Source: Lancefieldella parvula (GTDB lineage: Bacteria; Actinomycetota; Coriobacteriia; Coriobacteriales; Atopobiaceae). From it: a stretch of DNA of 64,000 bases. This document shows positions 9,157-18,467 of this stretch, one piece after another. The stretch is from positions 1,426,001 to 1,490,000 of the forward strand of contig CP097092.1 of the NCBI GenBank assembly GCA_023300185.1. Reading direction: 5' to 3'. The translations under genes and the position numbers were made by a program. Each line of letters opens with the position of its first letter. The first letter of the stretch is position 1. Under the pieces are notes generated by a model. That model was not told the DNA's origin and did no database searches. It saw only the letters and a list, made by a program, of their open reading frames with translations.

Positions 9157-9531
9157 CTAGCGATACGCAATCTCATCCAGCAGGTGCTCGCAGAGCGCGA
9201 GAACCTCTTTGCCTGACATCCCACCGGCCACCAGCTCAGCCAGGCGCATCCGCAGCGCGTCCATGATGCCGGAATCGGGGTCCGAGCTGCCATCGGGCTC
9301 GCACACGAAGGTGCCACCCCTCCGGTCGCCGAGCACGTGTCCCTCCTGCTTGAGAAGCTGATAGGCCTTGCTCACCGTCATGGCGTTGACGCCGCACTCC
9401 GATGCGAGCGCCCGCACGGTCGGCAGGCGCTCGCCAGGCGCAAGCTCGCCTTCGGCGATGCCACGCACGATCTGATCGCGGATCTGCTGGTAGATGGGTG
9501 TTGCGGTTGAGAAGTCCAGCTGCAGGAGCAT
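9157..9531 (-). CDS. GntR-family (YtrA-type) transcription regulator
   Basis: 124 residues. Winged helix-turn-helix at the N-terminus: TPIYQQIRDQIVRGIAEGEL, PGERLPTVRALASECGVN, then AMTVSKAYQLLKQEG and RRGGTFV. The tail is too short for a FadR or HutC effector domain, which fits the YtrA subfamily. I chose ATG 9531 (GGAGG eight bases upstream) rather than the TTG at 9546, which lies inside that Shine-Dalgarno. It probably represses its own operon with the 7766-9142 gene. Confidence 0.9.
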   Translation of the reverse strand: MLLQLDFSTATPIYQQIRDQIVRGIAEGELAPGERLPTVRALASECGVNAMTVSKAYQLLKQEGHVLGDRRGGTFVCEPDGSSDPDSGIMDALRMRLAELVAGGMSGKEVLALCEHLLDEIAYR

Positions 9532-9546
9532 GGTGTGAGCCTCCAA

Positions 9547-9888
9547 CGATGTCTGTATCGTATGTATTACTCACAATAATACACAACAGACAAAGCTGCA
9601 AGCGCAGAGGAAAGCACAGTCCAAGCCGCTTCCGTCATCGCATTATTTTCCATTGTATGATCTGTGCCTACAGCAGATCTGCCTTGGCAGAATCGGGATC
9701 CGGCCATGCCCTCCCATTAAGAGCTCGTCTTCGACACGAACGCTCAACTCCTCGGCGCAAGAGTTAACCGGATAGCGAGAAGCAAGAGATCGCCGAGAAG
9801 GGCGGCTACTCCTGGGTGGCGGACATCCGCGCCCGCATCCGCGTTGCGCGCTCCGTCACGAAACTCTAAACATACAAAATGAATAACG
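9547..9888. other. Intergenic region with gene debris
   Basis: 342 bp. The left part holds the GntR promoter. At 9773-9869 a plus-strand frame (EKQEIAEKGGYSWVADIRAR, ending TAA) has coding-like composition but no start; it may be the tail of a deleted gene. Nothing else is supportable. Confidence 0.4.
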
Positions 9889-10839
9889 TTACCTCAGGCT
9901 ACTCATAGATCTCGCTTTAGGCAAAGTCTGATCACGCACAAATGCAAGTAAGCGTACAAGCACAACAATACAAAGCCCTGCTGCAAGCACTGTTTCAACA
10001 GTAGCTATTCCATCGAGCCATTGAAGAGGCTGACCAAGTTCAGCCAGGTATGCCGACGTCTGGGTGTGCGCAACGACACAAATTACAAAAGGGAAAGTAA
10101 ACGCGGCATGACTGGGAAAGAATGGTTTTGTAAGACACCTGATGCACCACACAAAAGAAACCACATAAATAATCGAAGCGATTGCCAGCATAACCAAAAG
10201 AAACGGTACAGACTTTTCCGAAATAGATTGAATATATCCCGCAATACAAAGACTTGTTGGAGCTGCATAAATACAAGCAAGCGACTCAGCAGAATCAGGC
10301 ACAGGTCCATATTTTATGTACTTTATGCTTACTACTATAAAAAGCACCACAAGGCAGATAAATCCAAACCCAAATGCAACCGTGCCAACACTTGTTTCAA
10401 AGTTAAACGCCGGCGCCGTAACACTTGCAACAACAATGCCCACATACACAATGAACCAGCTGGCATGCACATTCTCCCAATTAAATTTTGCAATATAGCG
10501 AGAAGTAAATAGAGCTATGCACAGGATGTGTAACGCAATTCCTGCAAACCAAAAAAATTGTGCTGCATCACCAATATCAGCCTTCAAATACACTGAAATC
10601 AGCATAACTGCCATCGGATACGTTGCGGCAACTGAAAGTCCGATCGGATCCGAGAGCTCTCGCAACACAACTTTTGTCGACACCATAAATTTGAGGGTAT
10701 AGAGAGCTAAAAGAGCTATAGAGATTATGCCGCAGGCAAGATAAAGACCTTCGAAAGAAGTCTTAAAAAGATTTCCAAGTGCTGCAAAACCTAATGCAAC
10801 ACCACAAATAGCAACAGGAACTTTTTGGACATAGTTCAT
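9889..10839 (-). CDS. TDT/SLAC1-TehA-type transporter, copy 1
   Basis: 316-residue, about ten-segment membrane protein. It carries FFPSHAAFTFPFVI near residue 245, resembling the conserved H-x-(A/W)-F-T-F-P motif of the tellurite-resistance/dicarboxylate transporter family (TehA, SLAC1), which export small anions. The sequence is identical to copy 2 (12469-13392) through DQTL, after which this copy has its own 11-residue tail (PKARSMSSLR end). Start ATG 10839 is preceded by AGAAGAG. The two copies flank a YjdF-like gene and two small genes. Substrate unknown. Confidence 0.75.
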   Translation of the reverse strand: MNYVQKVPVAICGVALGFAALGNLFKTSFEGLYLACGIISIALLALYTLKFMVSTKVVLRELSDPIGLSVAATYPMAVMLISVYLKADIGDAAQFFWFAGIALHILCIALFTSRYIAKFNWENVHASWFIVYVGIVVASVTAPAFNFETSVGTVAFGFGFICLVVLFIVVSIKYIKYGPVPDSAESLACIYAAPTSLCIAGYIQSISEKSVPFLLVMLAIASIIYVVSFVWCIRCLTKPFFPSHAAFTFPFVICVVAHTQTSAYLAELGQPLQWLDGIATVETVLAAGLCIVVLVRLLAFVRDQTLPKARSMSSLR

Positions 10840-10872
10840 AAGGACTCTTCTATCTGTTTAGAAATCTCTTTT
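9922..10872. repeat. 951-bp direct repeat, copy 1
   Basis: Near-identical to 12475-13425 (constant offset 2553). The only difference I see in the shared stretch is one C/T about 5 bp upstream of the start codon. It spans almost the whole TDT gene and ~30 bp of its upstream region. Both ends diverge sharply. Confidence 0.9.
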
Positions 10873-10961
10873 CTAACTCGAACACCTATACGATAGTGTA
10901 TCTAAATAACCCTTTAATACTCAAAACCCAATGAACTTCCACAACAGCTTTCTGTCATAAT

Positions 10962-11130
10962 AAACACCGACGTTATTTCTTACAACAAACGTCCACAAAG
11001 ATAAAAACGCAACGTGTACTGGATAAAGTATGCTAGAACCGGTAGGTAGCCCGGTCGTCTCGTTATTACGAGATAAGTAACCTTCCCTCCTTGGGTTGTC
11101 CGTTCTTTGTGTAACTACATACAAGGAGGA
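10962..11130 (+). promoter_or_regulatory. Structured leader upstream of the YjdF-like gene (candidate yjdF-type riboswitch)
   Basis: The 170 bp before the YjdF-like gene contains consecutive hairpins: ACCGG..CCGGT near 11038-11055 and CTCGT-TATT-ACGAG right after it, then a pyrimidine-rich stretch and a strong RBS AAGGAGGA. In Firmicutes yjdF genes are often preceded by the yjdF RNA, an azaaromatic-binding riboswitch. I could not match its consensus from memory, so the class is only a guess from the downstream gene. Confidence 0.3.
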
Positions 11131-11135
11131 ATTTC

Positions 11136-11552
11136 ATGAATCGATCTAGCGTCACGCTAACCGTTTTATTTGATGCTCCCTTTTGGGTGGGCGTCTTTGA
11201 ACGTGTTGACGACGATAAACTTACGGTAGCAAAAGTTACATTCGGTGCAGAACCAAAAGACTATGAAGTATATGACTTTATACTCAAGAATTTTTATCGC
11301 CTTAAATTTAGTCCATCATTGATTATTGAAAATAACCGTACCTTTGAAAATCCCAAACGAAAACAACGTGCTGCGCGCAAACAGATGCAGAAAACGGGCA
11401 TAGGCACCAAATCACAACAGGCCCTACAGCTACAACTTGAAGCTAAAAAAATAGAGCTTAAAAATTTCAACAAAGTACAACAAGCAGTCCTAAAACAACA
11501 TCAATTTGAGCTTAAGAAACAAAAACATAAAGAAAAACATCGAGGCCATTAA
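11136..11552 (+). CDS. YjdF-like protein (DUF2992)
   Basis: 138 residues. LTVLFDAPFWVGVFERVDDD and the KVTFGAEPKDYEVYDFIL segment match the YjdF/DUF2992 family; the C-terminal half is very basic (repeated K, Q) as in that family. Strong Shine-Dalgarno AAGGAGGA six bases before ATG. Biochemical function of YjdF is not established; in other bacteria the gene is controlled by an RNA responding to toxic azaaromatics. The last four bases overlap the end of the convergent gene 11549-11803. Confidence 0.8.
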   Translation: MNRSSVTLTVLFDAPFWVGVFERVDDDKLTVAKVTFGAEPKDYEVYDFILKNFYRLKFSPSLIIENNRTFENPKRKQRAARKQMQKTGIGTKSQQALQLQLEAKKIELKNFNKVQQAVLKQHQFELKKQKHKEKHRGH

Positions 11553-11803
11553 TAGCTCACTTTGCTTTCATGCTTTCCAAGCTTCCCATTCTTTTCAAGC
11601 TTATTGTCAAGCCACCAAATTGGAATTGGAAGAATTTCATCAATGGGTTGAGTATTGTCCCAGATGTCGATAAATTCCTTTGTCTCCCTATCGTATAAGA
11701 ACTTGCAATATACGTCATAATCAGGGGCTGAAAATTCTCCGCCGTAGAATCCGTCATCATACTCAATGTTATGAAAATAATAGTTGATATAATATGCGCC
11801 CAT
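11549..11803 (-). CDS. Hypothetical protein, 84 residues
   Basis: Small acidic, aromatic-rich protein (MGAYYINYYFHNIEYDDGFY..). No signal peptide or membrane segment. ATG 11803 is chosen over 11845 because GAGGT lies six bases upstream. Not recognised; possibly a small accessory or immunity-like protein, with no supporting evidence. Confidence 0.55.
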   Translation of the reverse strand: MGAYYINYYFHNIEYDDGFYGGEFSAPDYDVYCKFLYDRETKEFIDIWDNTQPIDEILPIPIWWLDNKLEKNGKLGKHESKVSY

Positions 11804-12042
11804 TTTTACCTCACTTAGTGGAAAATGCACTCCAAGAAAATGCATTTCCAGTCCATCTCCAAATATGTGAAAGAAGGATAAGACCTACAGACAATTTAAG
11901 TGGGTACTGCAATGGACAGTAAAAAATCTATGTTGTTGCTAACGAACATAACGATGAAAGGACTGGCATTATTCAATTACCCAATTAAATTTGAGGTCGT
12001 ATAATTCAATCAACAAGCAATCCGTTCCTGATTGGAGTGAAT

Positions 12043-12360
12043 ATGATGTTATATTCAGTTATATCTTGGTCTCTAACCGCGATTCTTGGCGTTTGGTCTC
12101 TTATACTTCTATCCGGTCATGGTGCTGCTTCAATTGCTGGATTTAACACAATGACTGAAGATGAAAAGAAAACAATAGACGAGAAAAAGCTTTGTTTTGT
12201 AGCGGGTATTTGCATGCTTATAAGTGCGTTAGTACTCTTTTTCATGGCTATGCTTGGATCAAAAAATATAACAAACACAACAGCAATCATTGCGGGCAGT
12301 ATTATTGCGATTGATGCGGCAGCAGCGGTTTATATAGCAAACACAAAATGCAAAAAATAA
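12043..12360 (+). CDS. DUF3784-like small membrane protein
   Basis: 105 residues with three hydrophobic segments. It shows the DUF3784 pattern: hydrophobic helix, then SGHGAASIAGFNTMTEDEKK, DEKKLCFVAG and two more helices. ATG 12043 is five bases after TTGGAG; a GTG at 12037 falls inside the RBS. Function unknown. Confidence 0.7.
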   Translation: MMLYSVISWSLTAILGVWSLILLSGHGAASIAGFNTMTEDEKKTIDEKKLCFVAGICMLISALVLFFMAMLGSKNITNTTAIIAGSIIAIDAAAAVYIANTKCKK

Positions 12361-12468
12361 TAAAAACCTGACGACAAAATACTTGAAGTTCTCATTACCT
12401 TTGGACAATGACTCTTGTTAAAATAAATGCAAAACATCACCTCAAACTACTCGTCTCTTTCGTCCCTC

Positions 12469-13392
12469 TTAAGACAAAGTCTGATCACGCACAAATGCAA
12501 GTAAGCGTACAAGCACAACAATACAAAGCCCTGCTGCAAGCACTGTTTCAACAGTAGCTATTCCATCGAGCCATTGAAGAGGCTGACCAAGTTCAGCCAG
12601 GTATGCCGACGTCTGGGTGTGCGCAACGACACAAATTACAAAAGGGAAAGTAAACGCGGCATGACTGGGAAAGAATGGTTTTGTAAGACACCTGATGCAC
12701 CACACAAAAGAAACCACATAAATAATCGAAGCGATTGCCAGCATAACCAAAAGAAACGGTACAGACTTTTCCGAAATAGATTGAATATATCCCGCAATAC
12801 AAAGACTTGTTGGAGCTGCATAAATACAAGCAAGCGACTCAGCAGAATCAGGCACAGGTCCATATTTTATGTACTTTATGCTTACTACTATAAAAAGCAC
12901 CACAAGGCAGATAAATCCAAACCCAAATGCAACCGTGCCAACACTTGTTTCAAAGTTAAACGCCGGCGCCGTAACACTTGCAACAACAATGCCCACATAC
13001 ACAATGAACCAGCTGGCATGCACATTCTCCCAATTAAATTTTGCAATATAGCGAGAAGTAAATAGAGCTATGCACAGGATGTGTAACGCAATTCCTGCAA
13101 ACCAAAAAAATTGTGCTGCATCACCAATATCAGCCTTCAAATACACTGAAATCAGCATAACTGCCATCGGATACGTTGCGGCAACTGAAAGTCCGATCGG
13201 ATCCGAGAGCTCTCGCAACACAACTTTTGTCGACACCATAAATTTGAGGGTATAGAGAGCTAAAAGAGCTATAGAGATTATGCCGCAGGCAAGATAAAGA
13301 CCTTCGAAAGAAGTCTTAAAAAGATTTCCAAGTGCTGCAAAACCTAATGCAACACCACAAATAGCAACAGGAACTTTTTGGACATAGTTCAT
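12469..13392 (-). CDS. TDT/SLAC1-TehA-type transporter, copy 2
   Basis: 307 residues, identical to copy 1 (9889-10839) from residue 1 to DQTL and then ending after one Ser. Same FFPSHAAFTFPFVI motif and membrane topology. Near-perfect DNA identity, including silent positions, means a recent duplication or ongoing gene conversion. An intrinsic hairpin lies upstream at 13510-13556, not downstream. Confidence 0.75.
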   Translation of the reverse strand: MNYVQKVPVAICGVALGFAALGNLFKTSFEGLYLACGIISIALLALYTLKFMVSTKVVLRELSDPIGLSVAATYPMAVMLISVYLKADIGDAAQFFWFAGIALHILCIALFTSRYIAKFNWENVHASWFIVYVGIVVASVTAPAFNFETSVGTVAFGFGFICLVVLFIVVSIKYIKYGPVPDSAESLACIYAAPTSLCIAGYIQSISEKSVPFLLVMLAIASIIYVVSFVWCIRCLTKPFFPSHAAFTFPFVICVVAHTQTSAYLAELGQPLQWLDGIATVETVLAAGLCIVVLVRLLAFVRDQTLS

Positions 13393-13425
13393 AAGGATTC
13401 TTCTATCTGTTTAGAAATCTCTTTT
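12475..13425. repeat. 951-bp direct repeat, copy 2
   Basis: Second copy of the duplication described at 9922-10872, same orientation. Recombination between the copies would delete the 11136, 11549 and 12043 genes and leave one TDT gene. Confidence 0.9.
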
Positions 13426-14065
13426 TATTTCTTTCAATAATAGATATTTTTTCATGGAAGCGAACTCAGTAGCAGATATATATCTATGCGTTGTAGTAAT
13501 TAGCTAACAAAAAACCCGCCTGGCTTCTGCTTCCGAGCATTTACACTGGCGGGTCTTCCTTATGCGATGTGCCTGCAATCTGTCCTGCCCCGAGCTCGAA
13601 GGCTAAGGGCGGCCGCATGGGCCGACCTCCCGTCGAGACGATCGGCGTGGTGGCAGAGCGACCCTCTCAATCCGAAACCAAACGCAACGCCACAGCGAAC
13701 GCCGAGGCCTCCACACGCCCCGACTATCGAATCGAACCCGATGCGCCACTCGAGTCTCCGGATGTCGCATCGAAAGGACGGCTGCCCTTTTGCCGCCATG
13801 AAATCCGGGAATTTAGATTCACGGCGAAATTGGAGATCATGCGTCAAAGGCATACCCTACGTCGTCGTTCTTCACCCTCATAGAGCGAAGACGGTCTCCC
13901 CGTCTATGGGCCCGCCTTCGGGCATAACACGACTCAAATCGCAGTGATCGGCCTCCTCTCGACTGCGTTATCGTTGACATCAAAGTTAGATAAGGTTAAT
14001 ATTAGACCGACATTCGTTCTAATATTAAAAACCCATCGGTATGGGACAAGGAATCGGAGCATTGC
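13426..14065. other. Intergenic region with decayed GC-rich sequence
   Basis: 640 bp. Around 13503-13556 a CTAACAAAAAACCCGCC..GGCGGG hairpin resembles the tRNA terminator at 25455, with the T-run on the minus strand. From ~13570 to 13940 GC is high and frames on both strands are open but match nothing I recognise; probably eroded coding sequence. GC changes sharply here, marking the left edge of the transporter operon module. Confidence 0.5.
13996..14028. promoter_or_regulatory. Palindromic TetR operator
   Basis: Perfect inverted repeat TTAATATTAGA / TCTAATATTAA separated by 11 bases (CCGACATTCGT), 38 bp before the TetR start. Size and position fit a TetR-family autoregulatory operator; the AT-rich arms could overlap the -10 region. 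Confidence 0.75.
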
Positions 14066-14668
14066 TTGAGAAAGAACAGCAAAAAACCTGCAGAGCGACG
14101 CAAGGAGCTCGTGGATGCGGCAGCGAGGCTCTTCGCGGAGAAGGGCTACGAGAGTACATCGGTGCGCGACATCCTGGATGCCGTGAACGGCGCTCCTGGC
14201 ATGTTCTACTACTACTTCAAGTCGAAGCAGGACGTCTACGTGGCCGTCATGGAGGACTTCATCTCGGAGCGCATGGACCGCAAGTGCGCAGTCATGGAGG
14301 ACGAGGGCCGGCCGTTCGACGAAAGAATCGCCGCTCTGCGCAGTCTCGTAACGGATGACGTCAATGAATATGTCCGCTCCTTCGACCCCGAGCCGGGTGA
14401 GTCAGTTCCCGACGCCTCTTACAAACTCTGGGACATGGTCCAGATGATCGATCGTATGGCAGGCCCCTACACCAAGCTCATGCTGGAAGGGATACAGACA
14501 GGCAAGCTCAAGAACCGTCTCGGCGTAAACGAGAGCAATGCGCAGGCCTGCGCGCTGTTCATGCTGTACGGGCTCTGGGGCGTCATGTACGACGGGCGTT
14601 TTGCACCAGAGTGTGAGCAGCGTTCTCCTCAGGAGGCATTCGAGATAGCGCAGAAGCTGTTTTATTGA
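14066..14668 (+). CDS. TetR-family regulator
   Basis: 200 residues. The N-terminal HTH is typical of TetR: RKELVDAAARLFAEKGYEST, then SVRDILDAVNGAPGMFYYYF and KSKQDVY. The ligand domain is not assignable. TTG start with GGAG seven bases upstream. A palindromic operator lies just upstream and the ABC/ECF transport operon starts 144 bp downstream on the same strand, so it probably represses that operon and itself in response to a transported ligand. Confidence 0.9.
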   Translation: MRKNSKKPAERRKELVDAAARLFAEKGYESTSVRDILDAVNGAPGMFYYYFKSKQDVYVAVMEDFISERMDRKCAVMEDEGRPFDERIAALRSLVTDDVNEYVRSFDPEPGESVPDASYKLWDMVQMIDRMAGPYTKLMLEGIQTGKLKNRLGVNESNAQACALFMLYGLWGVMYDGRFAPECEQRSPQEAFEIAQKLFY

Positions 14669-14812
14669 TGTAGGCAGGTTGCAAAATCGCCGCTCTGAGC
14701 GGCGTGCAAAATGGGCTGATGACGGGAGCATCCAGATGGATGCTCCCGTCAGTGCATTTAAGAGAAAAACGGAACGAATTCGTTCCGATAGCAGTGAAAG
14801 GAGCACGGGTCC

Positions 14813-16657
14813 ATGGAGGACGAGACAGACCTGGAAGACCCAGGTAAAAACTTGAAAAAGAAGCAGGGCATGGCCAGGCTGCTGGCCCTCTCTGAGCGAG
14901 GGAAGGGGTTTCTCGTGTGCGGCATTGCGCTCGGCTGTATCGGATCAGTGCTGCAGCTCGTGCCCTATCTAGCCTCATGGCGGGTCATAACCTCTCTAAT
15001 GGCAGGTGTAGCATCTGGCTCAGCCCCCGAGGCGGGCTCCATGCTATGGTGGGGAGCCGTCGGCCTCGCGGGGCTTCTGTCTGGAACTGCAGCCTCCTGG
15101 ATCGCTGGAATCGCCGCGCATGCGCACGCCTACCGCACGGTCTGCGACATACGCATCGCGGTCGCAGAGCATGTGGGACGCCTCCCGATGGGCTACCTCG
15201 ACTCCTCGTCCATAGGGCAGGTCGAGCAGGTGATGGATGCGGATGTCGAGCAGGTCGAGGCATTCCTCGCCCACCAGGTGCCCGACCTCGCGAGCGCTCT
15301 CGCCACGCTCATCGTCCTCTTCGTCCTGATGTTCGCCGCGAATGTTTGGCTTGCCTTGGCCTGCCTTGCGCCAATTGTCATTGGAATCGCCTGTCAGCTG
15401 CAGGCGATGGCCAAGGTCATGAAGACGGGCGCAATCAAGAAGAACTTCGATGTCCTTGAACGAATCAACTCGTCGGCGATCCAGTACGTCGAGGGGATGC
15501 CCGCCATCAAAGCGTTCGGCCAGACCACGGCGTCCTTTCGCGGCTTCAAGGACGACACCGAGGCCTACCGGGACTTCACTGTAGGCATGACCGACCAGAT
15601 CCGCCCGGGCTACGTGCGTTTCCGCGTCTTCACACTTTCGGTCGCGACTTTCGCAGCCCCAGTTGCGATAGCGCTGTTCCTCGGCAACCCCTCGGACGTC
15701 GCGCTCGCAGCCGTCTGCGTCTTCGCCCTCGTGGTCGGTCCCGCCGCCTCCTCGCCAGTACTCAAATTGCGCATGTTCGCCGAGAGCGTGAACACGGTCA
15801 ACGAGGCGGTTGGGCGTGTGTGCGCAGTGCTTAATCTGGAGCCGCAAGGACAGGTTTCGCAGGATGTCCGGGCGACTCCCCAAGATGCGGGCATTGCATT
15901 CGACCATGTGACCTTCTCCTATCCAGGTGCCGAGAATCCCGCGGTAGATGGGGTGTCGTTCGCTGTAGAGCCCGGCAGCACTTGTGCCATCGTGGGTCCT
16001 TCGGGCGCCGGTAAGTCCACAATCGCCGAGCTAGTCGGCCGCTTCTGGGATGTGGATGAGGGAATGGTCCGCATAGGGGGAGTCGATGTGCGCGAGCTGG
16101 GGACCGATGCGCTCATGGACATCGTTGCCTTCGTTTTCCAGGACAGCTTCCTATTTGCAGGAACCATCCGGGATAACATCGCCATGGGACTGCCCAGCGC
16201 GACCGAGGATCAAATAGCCGCAGCGGCTTCGGCGGCCCAGTGCGACGAATTCCTCGCGCGGCTACCGAAGGGAATCGACACCGTCGTCGGCGCAGGTGGT
16301 GTCCGCCTGTCGGGAGGTGAGCGGCAGCGCGTGGCTATAGCGCGGGCAATCCTCAAAAGCGCCCCTATCCTCATCCTCGACGAGGCCAGTTCCTTCGCTG
16401 ACGCACAGACGCAGTTCTCGATCCACCGCGCTCTGGCGGAGCTGACGAGAGGCAAAACGGTTCTGACAATCGCCCACAGACTTGAGACCGTACAGTCGGC
16501 GAACCAGATTATCGTGATGGATAAGGGCCGGATTGTGCAACGGGGCAGACACGACGAGCTCATAGAGGTCGATGGGCCCTATGCAGATATGTGGGTCTCC
16601 GGCGACAGAGCCGCCGACTGGAAGCTTGGCACAGAGAAAGCTGAGGTGTCGCTATGA
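14813..16657 (+). CDS. ABC transporter half (TMD-NBD), first of a heterodimer
   Basis: 614 residues: six-helix exporter-type membrane domain (about 35-330) then ATPase domain with Walker A GPSGAGKST, signature LSGGERQRVAIARA, Walker B ILILDEASS and H-loop TIAHRLE. The D-loop is SFAD instead of SALD. It overlaps the next gene by 4 bp (ATGA), so the two halves are cotranslated. The arrangement (two exporter-fold ABC halves plus ECF S, T and A parts) resembles equibactin/yersiniabactin-type metallophore import systems (YbtPQ, IrtAB folds), which use exporter-type folds for uptake. Import role is inference. Confidence 0.85.
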   Translation: MEDETDLEDPGKNLKKKQGMARLLALSERGKGFLVCGIALGCIGSVLQLVPYLASWRVITSLMAGVASGSAPEAGSMLWWGAVGLAGLLSGTAASWIAGIAAHAHAYRTVCDIRIAVAEHVGRLPMGYLDSSSIGQVEQVMDADVEQVEAFLAHQVPDLASALATLIVLFVLMFAANVWLALACLAPIVIGIACQLQAMAKVMKTGAIKKNFDVLERINSSAIQYVEGMPAIKAFGQTTASFRGFKDDTEAYRDFTVGMTDQIRPGYVRFRVFTLSVATFAAPVAIALFLGNPSDVALAAVCVFALVVGPAASSPVLKLRMFAESVNTVNEAVGRVCAVLNLEPQGQVSQDVRATPQDAGIAFDHVTFSYPGAENPAVDGVSFAVEPGSTCAIVGPSGAGKSTIAELVGRFWDVDEGMVRIGGVDVRELGTDALMDIVAFVFQDSFLFAGTIRDNIAMGLPSATEDQIAAAASAAQCDEFLARLPKGIDTVVGAGGVRLSGGERQRVAIARAILKSAPILILDEASSFADAQTQFSIHRALAELTRGKTVLTIAHRLETVQSANQIIVMDKGRIVQRGRHDELIEVDGPYADMWVSGDRAADWKLGTEKAEVSL

Positions 16658-18417
16658 GAGGCATTATCGAAGCAATAACCTGTGGAGAACCGAGGCGCAT
16701 AGCCAGACCCGCATTCTGGAACACCATTGCCCAGCTCGTATGGTTTCTACCCTTCATCTGTCTGGTGCTGATTGTCGACTGCATGTTTGGCTTCTATGCC
16801 ACAGGCGGACTGAGCAACGCCGAACTCTGGCTCGCGTGGGCTGGCATGGCCGCCTGCTTCGTCCTTGCCCTCGCGGTCGAGAACATCGCATGCAAGGTGA
16901 CTTTCCGTAGCGGCTACGCTGTCGGCGCTGAGGGTCGCACAAGCCTGGCCGAGCATATCCGCAAGCTGCCCCTAGGAAAACTCGAGGGAAAGGGTGCTGG
17001 CAGCATCGCTACGACGATGATGAACGACTTCTCGCTCGTTGAGACGGGCATGACGCACCTGCTCGCCCAGGCCATCAGCGCCGGTGTCGTGGCGCTCGTC
17101 ACGACGGGGGCGCTCTGCCTGCTCGACTGGCGCATGGGCCTCGCCCTCTTCGTTGGACTGCCCCTGTCTCTCGCCATCACCGCCGTTGCACAGGGCTTGC
17201 AGAACCGCGCGGAGAGGCGCCTTGCCGCAACGAGAATGGAGCAGACAACCCGAATCCAGGAGTATCTGAGAGGCATGCGCGCCATCAAGGCCCATCACCT
17301 GCAGGGCGCGAGCTTCACGACCCTCGCCAAGGCATGTGAGGACTACCGAGATGCCTGCATGGCAAATGAGAGCGCGGCTGGCTCGCTCGGCGCGGTGTCG
17401 GAGGCAATTCTACGCAGCGGTCTGGCATGCATGACCCTCGCCGGCGTCTACCTGCTGGCCGGCGGCTCCCTCGATCCCACGGGGTTCTCCCTCTTCCTCC
17501 TCGTCGGCACGCGAGCTTTCGAGCCTCTTGCCGTGGCCCTCACGAGCTGGCCCGAATTGCAGCGCTGCGCGGCGGCGGGCCGCCGGATTATGTCTCTCTT
17601 GGGCGAGCCGGAGATGCCCGGCGAGTCCGATGCCCCCGAGGAGTGCAGCATCTCCTTTGACCACGTGTCGTTCGGCTACGACGATAACGAGGTGCTTCAC
17701 AACGTGAGCCTGGACATAAGGGCTGGGGAGCTGACAGCACTTGTCGGACCCTCTGGCTCAGGCAAAAGCACGATTCTGAGGCTTGCCGCACGTTTTTGGG
17801 ACCCGCAAGCAGGGCACGTTCTGCTCGGTGGGCTCGACGAGCGCTCCATAAACCCGGAGCACCTGCTCAGTCGGGTGTCGATTGTCTTTCAGGATGTCTA
17901 CCTGTTTCAGGACACGATTGAGGCCAACATCCGCTACGGGCGCGCGAATGCAACGCACGAGGAGGTCGTTCAGGCGGCCAAGGCGGCACGCTGCCACGAC
18001 TTCATAATGGAACTGCCCAACGGCTACGATACCGTTATCGGTGAGGGCGGCTCGACTCTTTCGGGCGGTGAACGCCAGCGTATCTCCATCGCCCGCGCCC
18101 TCCTCAAAGACGCGCCTATCGTCCTTCTGGACGAGGCGACAAGCGCACTCGATTCGGAGAACGAGGCCGAGGTGCAGGCGGCTATGGGCACGCTCGCACA
18201 GGGCAGGACTGTTGTCGCCATCGCGCACCGGCTGCGCACGGTGACGCGCGCCGACGCCATATATGTGATCGACAGCGGTCGCGTCGCGGAGAGCGGCACC
18301 CACGAGTCGCTGCTTGCCAAGGGAGGGACCTACGCGAAACTGTGGGGACTCCAGACAGATCTTGACGCCTGGCGCGCAAAGCACCCGCACGGCAACGGCG
18401 ACACGCCCGCACGATGA
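16654..18417 (+). CDS. ABC transporter half (TMD-NBD), second of a heterodimer
   Basis: 587 residues with exporter-type membrane domain then ATPase: Walker A GPSGSGKST, signature LSGGERQRISIARALL, Walker B IVLLDEATSALD, H-loop AIAHRL. Both catalytic sites look canonical, unlike the altered D-loop of its partner. Start overlaps the partner's stop; no separate RBS is needed. The following ECF gene begins 50 bp later, so the operon continues. Confidence 0.85.
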   Translation: MRGIIEAITCGEPRRIARPAFWNTIAQLVWFLPFICLVLIVDCMFGFYATGGLSNAELWLAWAGMAACFVLALAVENIACKVTFRSGYAVGAEGRTSLAEHIRKLPLGKLEGKGAGSIATTMMNDFSLVETGMTHLLAQAISAGVVALVTTGALCLLDWRMGLALFVGLPLSLAITAVAQGLQNRAERRLAATRMEQTTRIQEYLRGMRAIKAHHLQGASFTTLAKACEDYRDACMANESAAGSLGAVSEAILRSGLACMTLAGVYLLAGGSLDPTGFSLFLLVGTRAFEPLAVALTSWPELQRCAAAGRRIMSLLGEPEMPGESDAPEECSISFDHVSFGYDDNEVLHNVSLDIRAGELTALVGPSGSGKSTILRLAARFWDPQAGHVLLGGLDERSINPEHLLSRVSIVFQDVYLFQDTIEANIRYGRANATHEEVVQAAKAARCHDFIMELPNGYDTVIGEGGSTLSGGERQRISIARALLKDAPIVLLDEATSALDSENEAEVQAAMGTLAQGRTVVAIAHRLRTVTRADAIYVIDSGRVAESGTHESLLAKGGTYAKLWGLQTDLDAWRAKHPHGNGDTPAR

Positions 18418-18467
18418 CATCCTCCGAAGACAACGGCGTTCATCAACCACAAGAGAAAGGAAACATC

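Noticed and set aside
9773..9869. Short plus-strand coding-like frame (GGYSWVADIRARIRVARS)
   Set aside because: No start or RBS and no family recognised; left as debris.
13569..13883. 104-codon GC-rich frame and its antisense counterpart
   Set aside because: Both strands are open because of high GC; no start, RBS or recognisable motif.
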